DNA of 64,000 nucleotides from an uncultured Desulfosarcina sp. (lineage in GTDB: Bacteria > Desulfobacterota > Desulfobacteria > Desulfobacterales > Desulfosarcinaceae). The notes under the pieces are model-generated. The model did not search any database and had not been told where the DNA came from. It saw only the letters and a list, made by a program, of their open reading frames with translations. The stretch is from contig NZ_OY764190.1 in NCBI RefSeq assembly GCF_963668215.1, forward strand, positions 5,766,001 through 5,830,000, in the 5' to 3' direction. The position numbers and the translations under genes are program-made. Positions within the stretch are counted from its first letter, which is position 1. Each line of letters begins with the position of its first letter. Shown here in pieces: positions 9,586-18,474 of this stretch.

Positions 9586-9666
9586 ACGGCCTCCCATTCT
9601 TGCGTTTCGAGAAATAGCGCCAAGTTTGTCTCTTCCAACTGTATAAGTCACTTCGTTTATACCACG

Positions 9667-11673
9667 TTACTCCCGATCTGTATATTTCTGTGAGATTTTT
9701 TTGAAATCATCGGCCAACCGGCTAAAGACGTCTACAATTTTCGGATCGAAACTTTTTCCCGATTGGCTGCGAATCGCCGCCACCGCCTTTTCGTGGGCAA
9801 AGGCCGGCTTGTACACCCGTTTGCTGATCAAGGCGTCGTAGGCGTCGGCAAGCGCCATCAGGCGGCCGGAGAGCGGAATCTGGTCTTCTTTGAGCCCTTG
9901 CGGATATCCGGTGCCGTCCCACTTCTCATGATGCGTGTAGACAAGTTCATGGGCAATTTTCAAAAACGATTGGTTGCCCAGCTTCCGGTTCGTAGCCGCA
10001 ATGATATTACGCCCGATGATCGTGTGCCGTTTCATCTCCTCGAACTCTTCTTCGGTGAGCCCGCCCTGTTTCAAAAGAATCCTGTCGCTGATGCCCACCT
10101 TGCCGATATCATGCAGCGGGGCCGAGCGATAAAGCGAATTCAGCAGGTCATCGGTCAATAGGGCGCCGTACTGCGGGTCCTTTTTCAATTCATTGGCCAG
10201 CAGCCGCACATACTCTCGAGTCCTCTGAATGTGGCCGCCCGTGTCGGAATCACGGGTTTCGGTCATCGAAGCCATACTTTTGATAATCGCCTCCTGGGCC
10301 CGTGAAAGATTGCGGATGCTCAGACGCGCCTTGTTCTCCTCTTTCCAGAATCGAAGCAGGTTCACCGCCGTAAAGTTGGCCACCAGGATGGAAATCGGAA
10401 GGATCGGAGAGAAAAAAGCGCCTGTCTCCGAGAAAATCGAAAAAGAGCCCAGCGCCAGCCCTGCGGCGGATGCGATAAAAAGCAGCAGCCCACTGGAAGC
10501 CCTGAGCCTGGCATGGGCGATGACGAAGAAAATGCCGCTGACGATGGCGACGAGCACTTCTATTCCTGCGGCCGGGTGGGGGCGGAAACGCACATCCCCT
10601 TTCAGCAAATTGTCGGCGACCGTCGCGTGGACCGCGATGGCGGGAAAGATCGGATCGCCGGGGGTGGATTGGAAATCCCAAAGCCCGACTGCCGACGTGC
10701 CCACGAAAACGATGGCGCCATTCAATTTTTCCCCGTCGACCGTATCGGCCAGAAGGTCGGCCGCCGAAATATGGGCAAACACCCTTTTCTTTTTCCGGTA
10801 ATTGATCAGCATGGCGCCGGACAGATCGATGGGAATCTCCCGGTCGCCCACCTGCAGCCAGTTCTGGAGCCAACCGCTTCGCACTTGAAGGCTGTCGATG
10901 TCCAGGTCCTTCATCACCGCCGAAAGCGCCAGGCTGGGATAGTATTGCCCGTTGTACCGGATCACCAACGGCACATGGCGCAAGATACCATCCTGATCCG
11001 GCGATACATTGAAGAATCCGGAACGATCGGTGGCCTGACTGAAAAGGAGAAGATTGCAGGTTGCCTGTTCGGCCTGCCAGACAAAAGCGTCCCAGCCTGA
11101 AACGACGGAATCTTCTTTGATGGTCAACGGGTGTAGCTGACAGTCTGCCGGTGTGCCCGCTTCTACATCGTCGAAAAGAAACTGGTAGCCCAGAACGACA
11201 CGGCTGCCTTCGATGGCGGCGGCAAACAGCCGGTCATTGTCCGGCCAGTTTTTTTGTTCCCAGTGGATGTCCATTTCCAAATCGCGCCGCAGGTTTTCCA
11301 GGATCAGCGCCGGCGAGGTCCGGTCCCTTTCGGGAAACACCATATCGAAAACAATCACCCCGGCGCCGCGCTCTTTCAGCCGTTCAACCACCTCAGCCAG
11401 TTTGCACCTCGGCCAGGGCCACTGTCCATGCCGATGCAGACTCTTTTCATCGATGTCGACAATAACAATATCTTCCGGCGGCAAAGTAGAAGCGGTATGG
11501 AGCAAAAAGACATCGTACATCTTGTTGTTGGCATGCTGCAGGACAGACGGCGCCCATCCACCCACCAGCGGCAGGAACACGGAGAGAAACACCCCGGTGA
11601 CGATAATGGAATCGCCCTTGCCGAAAACGCCGGCAATTCGCCAGAAACCGTTATGGGGCAATGGGACGGTCAT
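9667..11673 (-). CDS. CHASE2 sensor with HD-GYP phosphodiesterase domain
   Basis: 668 aa. An N-terminal TM (about 18-38) leads into an extracytoplasmic CHASE2 domain (about 40-330; VIVDIDEKSLHRHG and VIVFDMVFPERD are typical). Three closely spaced TMs follow (about 345-420), then a short coiled coil and an HD-GYP domain (about 460-655) with HDIGK, HHEKWDGTGYP and the DAYDAL segment intact. It likely hydrolyses cyclic di-GMP in response to an envelope signal. It is the last gene of the FecR/OmpA operon, and its ATG lies inside the end of the OmpA gene (23-bp overlap) with GGAAAG upstream. Confidence 0.92.
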   Translation of the reverse strand: MTVPLPHNGFWRIAGVFGKGDSIIVTGVFLSVFLPLVGGWAPSVLQHANNKMYDVFLLHTASTLPPEDIVIVDIDEKSLHRHGQWPWPRCKLAEVVERLKERGAGVIVFDMVFPERDRTSPALILENLRRDLEMDIHWEQKNWPDNDRLFAAAIEGSRVVLGYQFLFDDVEAGTPADCQLHPLTIKEDSVVSGWDAFVWQAEQATCNLLLFSQATDRSGFFNVSPDQDGILRHVPLVIRYNGQYYPSLALSAVMKDLDIDSLQVRSGWLQNWLQVGDREIPIDLSGAMLINYRKKKRVFAHISAADLLADTVDGEKLNGAIVFVGTSAVGLWDFQSTPGDPIFPAIAVHATVADNLLKGDVRFRPHPAAGIEVLVAIVSGIFFVIAHARLRASSGLLLFIASAAGLALGSFSIFSETGAFFSPILPISILVANFTAVNLLRFWKEENKARLSIRNLSRAQEAIIKSMASMTETRDSDTGGHIQRTREYVRLLANELKKDPQYGALLTDDLLNSLYRSAPLHDIGKVGISDRILLKQGGLTEEEFEEMKRHTIIGRNIIAATNRKLGNQSFLKIAHELVYTHHEKWDGTGYPQGLKEDQIPLSGRLMALADAYDALISKRVYKPAFAHEKAVAAIRSQSGKSFDPKIVDVFSRLADDFKKISQKYTDRE

Positions 11674-12313
11674 GGGATGTTTCTTTCCGGCGTTTTACGA
11701 TGATCCTGACCCGCCGGTTCAACGGCTCTTGGACCTCGTCGTCAGTCTCGATCTGGGGTTCGGTTTCACCCAGAAAAGAAACTGAGATGCGATCGGATGG
11801 GATTCCGCCTGCCACCAACAGGCGTTTCATGGTAATCGCCCGTTTTTTGGACAACTTCCAGTTGTACGCCTTGCTGCCCAATCGATCGGTGTGGCCGATC
11901 ACATAAAATTCGCGAACATCCGATTGTTTCAGAAAGGCAATGACGGCCTCCATGCTCCGGCTGGAATCGGGGGTGAGTTCGACCGAATCCGTTTCATAAT
12001 AGAGGGTGAAAAAGTCGAGTCTCGTCGGGATTTCCGGCTCTACCGCCAGGGCATCGCCGAATCGGTTCGCAATTTCCTGTCTCTCCATGGCGGATGACGA
12101 TGGCTTCGATTTGGCCTGGGGGTCTAAAGCAACGGATTGATAGGCCTGATCCAGTTGAACTTCACCTTGAGAGGAATATACCCGAAGATCTCCCACCCGG
12201 CCTTCCGAATCGGGCAGCAAGACAACCACACTCCTGGTGGCCGAACAGCTTACCAGAAAAATGGTCATGAAAAGGATACGGGAAACCGACCAGGCCTGTG
12301 CCTTTTTGTGCAT
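11651..12313 (-). CDS. OmpA-family lipoprotein
   Basis: 220 aa. A lipoprotein signal ends in the lipobox IFLVSC, with the Cys at residue 23 when translation starts at 12313. The in-frame ATG at 12364 would put it at residue 40, which is less usual. The C-terminal half is an OmpA peptidoglycan-binding domain (about 110-215) with the motif YVIGHTDRLGS and LSKKRA. It probably tethers the outer membrane to the wall. Middle gene of a FecR / OmpA / CHASE2-HD-GYP operon, a layout suggesting an envelope-sensing unit. Confidence 0.88.
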   Translation of the reverse strand: MHKKAQAWSVSRILFMTIFLVSCSATRSVVVLLPDSEGRVGDLRVYSSQGEVQLDQAYQSVALDPQAKSKPSSSAMERQEIANRFGDALAVEPEIPTRLDFFTLYYETDSVELTPDSSRSMEAVIAFLKQSDVREFYVIGHTDRLGSKAYNWKLSKKRAITMKRLLVAGGIPSDRISVSFLGETEPQIETDDEVQEPLNRRVRIIVKRRKETSHDRPIAP

Positions 12314-12372
12314 GAATGCAACGGCGGACCGGCAAGCCCCCGTTCGGTTGCAAAAAGCGGACATAAGGATTT

Positions 12373-12855
12373 TCAGCTCTTGATTTCTTCGACATGAACG
12401 GCGAACCGGGTGCCGCGAATACCGATTGAAGCCGTGGGGGTAATGAACTTCGTCGCTTTTGGGGATATTTTGGCAATGAGCCCGGATACGTAGACCACCG
12501 TCCCCTTGAACATTCTGACAATGAAGGAGAATTCGGATTTGCCGGGATCGAAAACAAATTCCTCGATCTTCAACCGGCTGTCGGGCCCCATGGACAGGCG
12601 GGTATCATCGTCGAAGACCAACCCCAGCGAACCATCGACCCCGGTCTCGAGGATATCGCCGGGCATCAGGCGGAATCCGACGGCGAGGCGGTTTTCTCCG
12701 GAGGAGCGGTTGAGGTGAACGGTACCTTTGATGGAGGCGATTTCCGCGACCGTATGGGCGGCCGCCGGTGCCGAATGAAATCCAAGGACGACTGCCGCTG
12801 GAAAAAACACAAATAAAAGCAAGGTTGATTTCAGATGCATCATATCCAGCCCCAT
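12373..12855 (-). CDS. FecR-domain periplasmic protein
   Basis: About 160 aa from the ATG at 12855; an ATG at 12843 is equally possible, while the frame open to 12993 gives an unlikely leader. The signal peptide ends near APAAA. The FecR domain includes GTVHLNRSSG, VGFRLMPGDILETG, DGSLGLVFDDDTRLSMGP and the C-terminal TPTASIGIRGTRFAV. This is the stand-alone FecR type without a sigma regulator. It heads the operon with an OmpA lipoprotein and a CHASE2 receptor and may present a signal to CHASE2. That is inference from gene order. Confidence 0.85.
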   Translation of the reverse strand: MGLDMMHLKSTLLLFVFFPAAVVLGFHSAPAAAHTVAEIASIKGTVHLNRSSGENRLAVGFRLMPGDILETGVDGSLGLVFDDDTRLSMGPDSRLKIEEFVFDPGKSEFSFIVRMFKGTVVYVSGLIAKISPKATKFITPTASIGIRGTRFAVHVEEIKS

Positions 12856-13165
12856 TTCTGATTCCGATTGCTTCAATACCGAACAGGTCCCGTGATCATG
12901 GTGATTCAGGCAAAATTCATGCAATTTCCCGTAAAAACGGCTGGCATTTATTCGATTTCCGTTTTCATGTAAATAAATCGACCCGTTGCACACATCGTGG
13001 CTCCGGACGCGAAAACCGGGACAGACGTTGCGGTTTCCATTTTTTCCCGGATGGTTGTTGAATCGGAAAATTTGGTTCAGCTTGGGCCGGGTCTATGCTA
13101 TGACCGGACGGGTTATGATGAACCCTTGATTTTTCCGTACCAGCCATCGATGAAAAGGAAATCCT
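12856..13165. other. divergent intergenic region
   Basis: 310 bp between the leftward FecR operon and the rightward Dabb gene. It must hold two promoters. I see an A/T-rich patch at 12915-12975 suited to the leftward one, but no convincing consensus hexamers, hairpin or repeat. No extra gene is supported. Confidence 0.4.
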
Positions 13166-13525
13166 ATGATTACCCACGTTGTGATGATGAAATTCAAGCC
13201 CGAGGTTGGCGACGCCCAAATCGACGAACTGGAGGCGCTGCTGGACAGCCTGCCCGATAAAATCGACGAAATCCAGAGCTATGATTTCGGACGGGATATC
13301 GTCCACTCCGAACGCTCTTACGATTTTGCCCTGGTGTCCGTGTTCGCCAACCTGGATACGCTCAAACACTACCAGGTGCATCCCGCCCATCAGGTGGTGG
13401 TGAAAAAACTGGGTGGCATGTGCGACCATCTCGCGGCCGTGGATTATGAAAACGCCCCCTATCGTCGGCAGGACGACAACGAACCCGACCCGCTGAAGGA
13501 CAACAACCTGTTTCGGCGGCTTTAG
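13166..13525 (+). CDS. Dabb (stress-responsive alpha/beta-barrel) protein
   Basis: 119 aa. The Dabb fold is recognisable from ITHVVMMKFKP at the start, the spaced LPDKIDEIQSYDFGRD and the conserved YQVHPAHQ segment. Members are small dimeric ferredoxin-like proteins, some enzymes of polyketide cyclisation, most of unknown function. The C-terminal 20 residues are polar. RBS AAAGGAAA 7 nt before the ATG. Single gene with no functional partner nearby. Confidence 0.85.
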   Translation: MITHVVMMKFKPEVGDAQIDELEALLDSLPDKIDEIQSYDFGRDIVHSERSYDFALVSVFANLDTLKHYQVHPAHQVVVKKLGGMCDHLAAVDYENAPYRRQDDNEPDPLKDNNLFRRL

Positions 13526-13636
13526 CGCTCCTGTTTATAAATACGGCGAGAGTCGGCAAGCAGGGAGAAAATGTTTTTTTTGCCGCAGGCGGGCGCGGGG
13601 CAGGATTTTGTTAAAACGACGCGGCCCTTTACAAGT

Positions 13637-15937
13637 TCATCGGTCGGCCGGCCGATCCTCCAAAGACCTTGATACGGCAGCGGCCAGACGATTCAAGGTG
13701 ACCGGTTTCGGCAGCACATGCCTGACGCCGATCGCCTTTAATTCGGCGTCGTCGATTGCCGCCGGTAATCCCGTACATAGAATGATGGGAATATCCGGTC
13801 GGATTTCTCTGACTTTGCGGGCCAGTTTCCCACCGGTCATTTGCGGCATCGTCCAATCGGTAATCAGCAGATCGTACTTGAGCGGATTCAGGCGAAAGGC
13901 CTCGATGGTGTCAGTGGGATTGACCCGGGTTTCGACCAGGTATCCCAGACCTTCCAGCAGTTCGTTGCCGATATCTCTCAACTGCGCTTCATCGTCGACG
14001 AAAAGGACCACTCCCCTGCCCGGCGAAAAGGCGGTGGCATCATCCCTGGATGGACGGCCGGCACTTTCCGCCAGGGGAAAAAACACCTGGATGGTCGTTC
14101 CCACCCCCGGCTGGCTGTACACCTTGATGCTTCCGCCATGATCCTTTACGATGCCGTGCACGGTGGACAGCCCCATGCCGGTGCCTTCCCCGGGCTTCTT
14201 GGTGGTAAAGTAGGGATCGAAAATTCGGTCCATATAGGCACGGTCCATTCCCTGGCCGGTATCGGCGACAACGAGTTTCAGGTATTTGCCGGGGCTGATG
14301 ACCGGATAGCAGGTTGAATCGTAGGTGCCGACGGCTACCTCCGTGAGGCTCACTTCGAGCATGCCGCCGCCATTGCCCATGGCCTGATAGGCATTGGTAC
14401 ACAGGTTCATGACGACCTGGTGGATCTGGGTTTCGTCCGCCAGCACGTCTCCCATGCCGGGCGCTGCGTCCTGCCGGATCTTAATGGTCGACGGCAATGT
14501 CGCCCGGATCAGGGTCAGGGCTTCCTCAACAACGCTGCCGATATCGATAATCCGTTTCTCCGTTTTTCCCCGCCTGCTGAAGGTCAGGATCTGTTGCACC
14601 AGGTTTTTGGCGCGGATACTGGCCGTAGCGATCTGTTCGACATAGTGCCTCAGCTTGGACTTTTCCGGGCATCGGAGTTGGGCCAGTTCCGAATAGCCGT
14701 AGATGGCCGCAAGGATGTTGTTGAAATCGTGGGCGATGCCGCTGGCCAGGGTTCCCAGGGCTTCCATCCGCTGAGCCTGGCGCAGGTGATTTTCCATGAC
14801 GGCTTTCTGTTTCTCGTGATTCTTTTTCTCTGTAAGGTCCCGGACAAAGGAAATCGAATACCGTCCACCCTCGAACTCAAACAAGTTCGCGGCAATATCC
14901 ACCGGAAGAAAAGTCCCGTCCTTGCGGCGAAGCCGGGTTTCGAAATTGACGGAACCGTTATCGATCAGTTGCTGCCATAAATCGTTGCGGTTTAATTCGG
15001 ACAGACCGGGTTCGATCTCATACAGGTTCATCCGGCACAATTCCTGCCGACCGTAGCCGAGCAATCGGCAGGCATGCGGGTTGGCTGCCAGAATCCGACC
15101 ATCCTCGCCGGTCTGAAAAATCCCGATGGATGCCTTGTCGAACGAAAACCGGGTGAGGCGCAGATCGGCTTCGATCTGTTTGCGTTCGGCGACCCGCGCA
15201 CTGATATCCCGGCAAACACAGAATATCAGTTTCTGTCCCCGGTACACGGCGCCATTGGTGCTGATCTCGACATCGTAAAAACTGCCGTCTTTGCGACGGT
15301 GGCGCGTTTCGAAATGATCGCCCCTCTCGTCGATGGTCCGCAGCATATCCAAAAGTTTCTGCCTGTTCCACTGCGCGTCCCAATCCCATACATGCAGCTT
15401 GTGGACCTCTTCCAGGGAATAGCCGAGCATATGGGCAAACTCACGATTGGCCTCCAGGACGCTGCCGTTTTGTTCCAGGACGACAATTCCGTCCCTGGAC
15501 TGTTCCACCAGAATGCGTCGTCGGGAAATCTCCTCTTCGAGAAACCGCTCCGCCTGTTTGCGCTCGGTGATGTCCCGCACCTGTCCGATGGCATAAATTT
15601 GCCCGTCATCCGGCCCCTCGAAGCGCGTCACCGAAACTTCGAACCATCGGATAGGGGTCGTCCCGTTGAGAATAGCCAGCACCTCGACGTGCGGCCTCTT
15701 CGCTTGAATGGATCGGCGGCAAGGGCATTGCTGACAATCCTCGTCCAGTTTTTTCAGCACAAGGTGGCACGGTTTACCGACCAGCGGCATGGAGTCGGCA
15801 TACATCTCTTCCATCCAACGATTGACCTGCAGGATGTTCAGATCGTGGTCCATAAAGAAAACGCCGTCTTGAATCGTGTCCAGGACACTTTCCAAAAAGC
15901 TTTGCTTATTTTTGGAACGTGGATCTTCGGCATCCAT
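13637..15937 (-). CDS. PAS-domain hybrid histidine kinase with C-terminal receiver
   Basis: 766 aa, soluble, with no signal peptide or TM. Three PAS domains lie in tandem (about 10-130, 140-260, 265-390), the first with a Cys-rich stretch (CHLVLKKLDEDCQQCPCRR). They are followed by HisKA (GIAHDFNNILAAI, His near 415), an HATPase domain (DTGQGMDRAYMDRIFDPY; GTGMGLSTVHGIV) and a receiver at the end with Asp in LLITDWTMPQMTGG. The CxxCxC cluster could bind a metal or sense redox (inference). Start ATG 15937; the frame also opens from a TTG at 16009. Nothing adjacent shows its output partner. Confidence 0.9.
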   Translation of the reverse strand: MDAEDPRSKNKQSFLESVLDTIQDGVFFMDHDLNILQVNRWMEEMYADSMPLVGKPCHLVLKKLDEDCQQCPCRRSIQAKRPHVEVLAILNGTTPIRWFEVSVTRFEGPDDGQIYAIGQVRDITERKQAERFLEEEISRRRILVEQSRDGIVVLEQNGSVLEANREFAHMLGYSLEEVHKLHVWDWDAQWNRQKLLDMLRTIDERGDHFETRHRRKDGSFYDVEISTNGAVYRGQKLIFCVCRDISARVAERKQIEADLRLTRFSFDKASIGIFQTGEDGRILAANPHACRLLGYGRQELCRMNLYEIEPGLSELNRNDLWQQLIDNGSVNFETRLRRKDGTFLPVDIAANLFEFEGGRYSISFVRDLTEKKNHEKQKAVMENHLRQAQRMEALGTLASGIAHDFNNILAAIYGYSELAQLRCPEKSKLRHYVEQIATASIRAKNLVQQILTFSRRGKTEKRIIDIGSVVEEALTLIRATLPSTIKIRQDAAPGMGDVLADETQIHQVVMNLCTNAYQAMGNGGGMLEVSLTEVAVGTYDSTCYPVISPGKYLKLVVADTGQGMDRAYMDRIFDPYFTTKKPGEGTGMGLSTVHGIVKDHGGSIKVYSQPGVGTTIQVFFPLAESAGRPSRDDATAFSPGRGVVLFVDDEAQLRDIGNELLEGLGYLVETRVNPTDTIEAFRLNPLKYDLLITDWTMPQMTGGKLARKVREIRPDIPIILCTGLPAAIDDAELKAIGVRHVLPKPVTLNRLAAAVSRSLEDRPADR

Positions 15938-16005
15938 TGGCGGTTTTCTCGATCTGCTTAAATTTTCCCGATTGCTGTCGATTATCCCAAACAACCGCGC
16001 TGTCG

Positions 16006-17352
16006 TCAATTTGCAGCCGGTCCTGCCGGATCATCGAAGCGCCGATCCTCCCAATGCATGTACCCCAGGATGGCCTTGATGGCAATATTGCGCAATACAC
16101 CCGACGGCCAGGGAAGGGTTCGCCGGTTAACGAAAAAGACTTCGGTCCGTTCCGTTTGCCGCTCCAGAATCATGTCGCAAAGGGTCTTTCCGTTGAGGTG
16201 GGTCAGGCTTACGCCGTGGCCCACACACCCTAAGCTGTAGACCACGTTCTTGTCTCCCAGGTAGCCCAGGGCCGGGGCCATGTCCAGCGGCACCGACACC
16301 GGCCCGCCCCACTCGTGGGTGAAACGGATGTTCTCCAGGGTCGGAAAAAGCGTGCGGACATCATCCTTCAAGCCGGCAAAGGTTGCCGGATTCAGGTCCC
16401 GCTCCATGTCGGTACCTTCTGTAATAGAGACATCCCTGCCTCCCATGAGAAGTCGATTATCTGCGGTAAGACGGTAGTAATGAACCAGGTTGCGGGCATC
16501 CTCGATGCCCTGCCTGTTTTTCCATCCGATGGAAGCGAACTGCTCTGCGCTGAGTGGTTCGGTCAATACGATATGGGTCCAGACGGGGATCTGTTTTCTG
16601 CTCAATTCAGGAAAGAAATGGGACCAGGCGTTGGTGGCCATGACCACTTTATCGGCGACAACCGTTGCTCCGGGGATCTGCAGAGCCACTTTTCCCTGAC
16701 TCCGGGACATCTCGCCGACAGGCGTAGATTCGTATATTTCGATCCCCATGTCAATAAGAACGTCCCGCCAGCTCCAGGCCAGCTTGGCCGGATTGAGGAT
16801 GCCGCAGCGCGGCTCCCACCAAGCCCCTAAGTACATGGGGCTGCGAACTTGTCGGTCCAGCTGCTCCTTTTCGATCCATTCGATGCCTTCAAGGCCGAGT
16901 TTGTGGGCCAGTTCGATCTCCTCCATGATGCGGGCACGGTATTTTTCCGACGTGGCGACGCGCAAAAAACCGGGGTGCTCGTAGTCGCAGTCCAATCCCA
17001 GGTCATGCACCAGATCGCGCAGCAGATCGACGGCCTTTTCCATGTAATGATGGGCTTGCTTGGCCTTTCTCTTACCGAAACGAATCGCCGTGATCCCCAG
17101 CGTCAAGCCAAAAAGCGTCATGTTGAAACCGCCGTTGCGCCCGCTGGCGCCATAGCCGATTACCTGGCTTTCCAAAATAGCGATGCGCAGACCAGGCTGC
17201 GTTTTTTTGAGGTGGTAGGCGGCCGACAAACCGGTAAATCCACCGCCGACGATCGCCACGTCCAGTTTGGCATCCTCCTGCAAGGGCCGGCCGGGGGTGT
17301 AGTCCCGCGTGGAAAGCCAGAAACTTTTCTCCTTGAAGTGTCCGCTCTGCAT
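16006..17352 (-). CDS. FAD-dependent amine/amino-acid oxidase (DAO family)
   Basis: 448 aa. The dinucleotide-binding motif VAIVGGGFTGLSAAYHL is at about residues 32-48, and the flavin segment YGASGRNGGF near 67-77 is typical of glycine oxidase and gamma-glutamylputrescine oxidase-type enzymes. The C-terminal GCVGHGVSLTHLNGK is the usual FAD-binding end. It should oxidise a secondary or primary amine to an imine, passing electrons to O2 or an acceptor. RBS AAGGAGG. It diverges from the IclR gene across a 294-bp region with an operator-like repeat, so it is probably part of the same catabolic regulon. Substrate unknown. Confidence 0.82.
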   Translation of the reverse strand: MQSGHFKEKSFWLSTRDYTPGRPLQEDAKLDVAIVGGGFTGLSAAYHLKKTQPGLRIAILESQVIGYGASGRNGGFNMTLFGLTLGITAIRFGKRKAKQAHHYMEKAVDLLRDLVHDLGLDCDYEHPGFLRVATSEKYRARIMEEIELAHKLGLEGIEWIEKEQLDRQVRSPMYLGAWWEPRCGILNPAKLAWSWRDVLIDMGIEIYESTPVGEMSRSQGKVALQIPGATVVADKVVMATNAWSHFFPELSRKQIPVWTHIVLTEPLSAEQFASIGWKNRQGIEDARNLVHYYRLTADNRLLMGGRDVSITEGTDMERDLNPATFAGLKDDVRTLFPTLENIRFTHEWGGPVSVPLDMAPALGYLGDKNVVYSLGCVGHGVSLTHLNGKTLCDMILERQTERTEVFFVNRRTLPWPSGVLRNIAIKAILGYMHWEDRRFDDPAGPAAN

Positions 17353-17531
17353 GGGAGGCCTCCTTTTTATTTACCGATGGATACCCTTCCTTCCCACTCG
17401 TTCCGGATAGAATCAAGTCCTAATTGTGCAAACCGCCCTTGCATGGACATCAAGGCATGGCCAGCGGGTTGTAAAGACGGTTTTTCCCAGAAGGAGAATT
17501 CGACATTTTCTGACTGGTTTACGTTAAGGGG

Positions 17532-17560
17532 TTGACAAGGGCGTCTCGAAACCGTAGCAT
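17532..17560 (+). promoter_or_regulatory. sigma70-type promoter of the IclR operon
   Basis: A perfect -35 TTGACA at 17532-17537 and a -10 TAGCAT at 17555-17560 are separated by exactly 17 bp. Transcription would begin near 17567, about 80 nt before the IclR start codon and inside the direct-repeat operator that follows. Confidence 0.7.
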
Positions 17561-17596
17561 GTCACACATAGTGAGATATTGTCACACATAGAGAGA
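17560..17596 (+). promoter_or_regulatory. tandem operator repeats before the IclR gene
   Basis: TGTCACACATAGTGAGA (17560-17576) is repeated as TGTCACACATAGAGAGA (17580-17596): 16 of 17 positions identical, with a 20-bp period (two helical turns). The repeats begin at the last base of the -10 box and cover the predicted transcription start. This placement suits repression, most simply autoregulation by the IclR protein encoded just downstream. Confidence 0.65.
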
Positions 17597-17646
17597 CACT
17601 CCGTCTAACCACTTAAACCCCAACCTGCGATCCATGGTACGATTCG

Positions 17647-18441
17647 ATGTCGTCGAAAGGTGAAAAATATTACTTCGTCGCTTCCCTGGCCAAGGGATTG
17701 CGAACGTTGGAAGTGCTGGCCGAAAACGGCGAGATGTCTGCATCTAAAATGGCCGCTCACCTGAACACCAGCCGTGCGGCCAGCCACCGTTTTCTGACCA
17801 CCCTGCGGGACTTGGGCTACGCCGAGAAAACCGATGAGGGCCGCTTTCGCCTGAGTTTCAAAGTTCTCGAACTGGGAATGAAAAAGCTGGAGGGATTCGA
17901 AATACGGCATACCGTTTATCCCTTCATGCAGGAAATCGCCATGGCCTTTGGTGAAACGGTCAATCTGGGCCACTGGGACGGAAATGCGATCGTTCATCTG
18001 GATAAAGTGAACAGCAAGGAAATTCTGCGGCTGGATGTCGGCATGGGCGCTGCCGCACCGGCATACTGCACCGGATTGGGCAAAGCGGTTCTGGCTTTTT
18101 TAAGCGATAACGAGCTGAACGCTTATCTCGAATCGGTGTCCCTTACGGCCATGTCCCCCAAAACCATTGTCTCGGTGGACCGCTTGAAGGAGGAAATCGG
18201 CCGCATTCGGCGGCTCGGCTATGCCGTGGACGATGAAGAACTGAGCCTGGGCCTGCGGTGCGTGGCGGCACCGATATTCGACTATACCGGCTGCCCTAAC
18301 TATGCCCTGAGCATTTCCGGTCCGGCCCAACGAATGACAAAAGAGAAAATCGACGCCATTCAAGCCAAACTGGTACCGATCTGCCGGCAAATTTCCCGGC
18401 AGATCGGGGCGCCGCAACAATCAGACCCCAACACCGGTTGA
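17647..18441 (+). CDS. IclR-family transcriptional regulator
   Basis: 264 aa. An N-terminal winged HTH (about 8-75; FVASLAKGLRTLEVLAENG, then SRAASHRFLTTLRDLGY) is followed by the IclR ligand-binding domain (about 85-255; INLGHWDGNAIVHLDKV-like, GAAAPAYCTGLGKAVLAFL, GYAVDDEELSLGLRCVAAPIFDY). Family members usually control catabolic operons and bind small organic acids. It is the first gene of the rightward catabolic island, has its own promoter with tandem operators, and faces the divergent FAD oxidase, so it is the likely local regulator. Start ATG 17647 follows the promoter by about 80 nt. Confidence 0.93.
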   Translation: MSSKGEKYYFVASLAKGLRTLEVLAENGEMSASKMAAHLNTSRAASHRFLTTLRDLGYAEKTDEGRFRLSFKVLELGMKKLEGFEIRHTVYPFMQEIAMAFGETVNLGHWDGNAIVHLDKVNSKEILRLDVGMGAAAPAYCTGLGKAVLAFLSDNELNAYLESVSLTAMSPKTIVSVDRLKEEIGRIRRLGYAVDDEELSLGLRCVAAPIFDYTGCPNYALSISGPAQRMTKEKIDAIQAKLVPICRQISRQIGAPQQSDPNTG

Positions 18442-18474
18442 CCATCGGCCGGAATCGAAAAGAGGAGAAGCATC

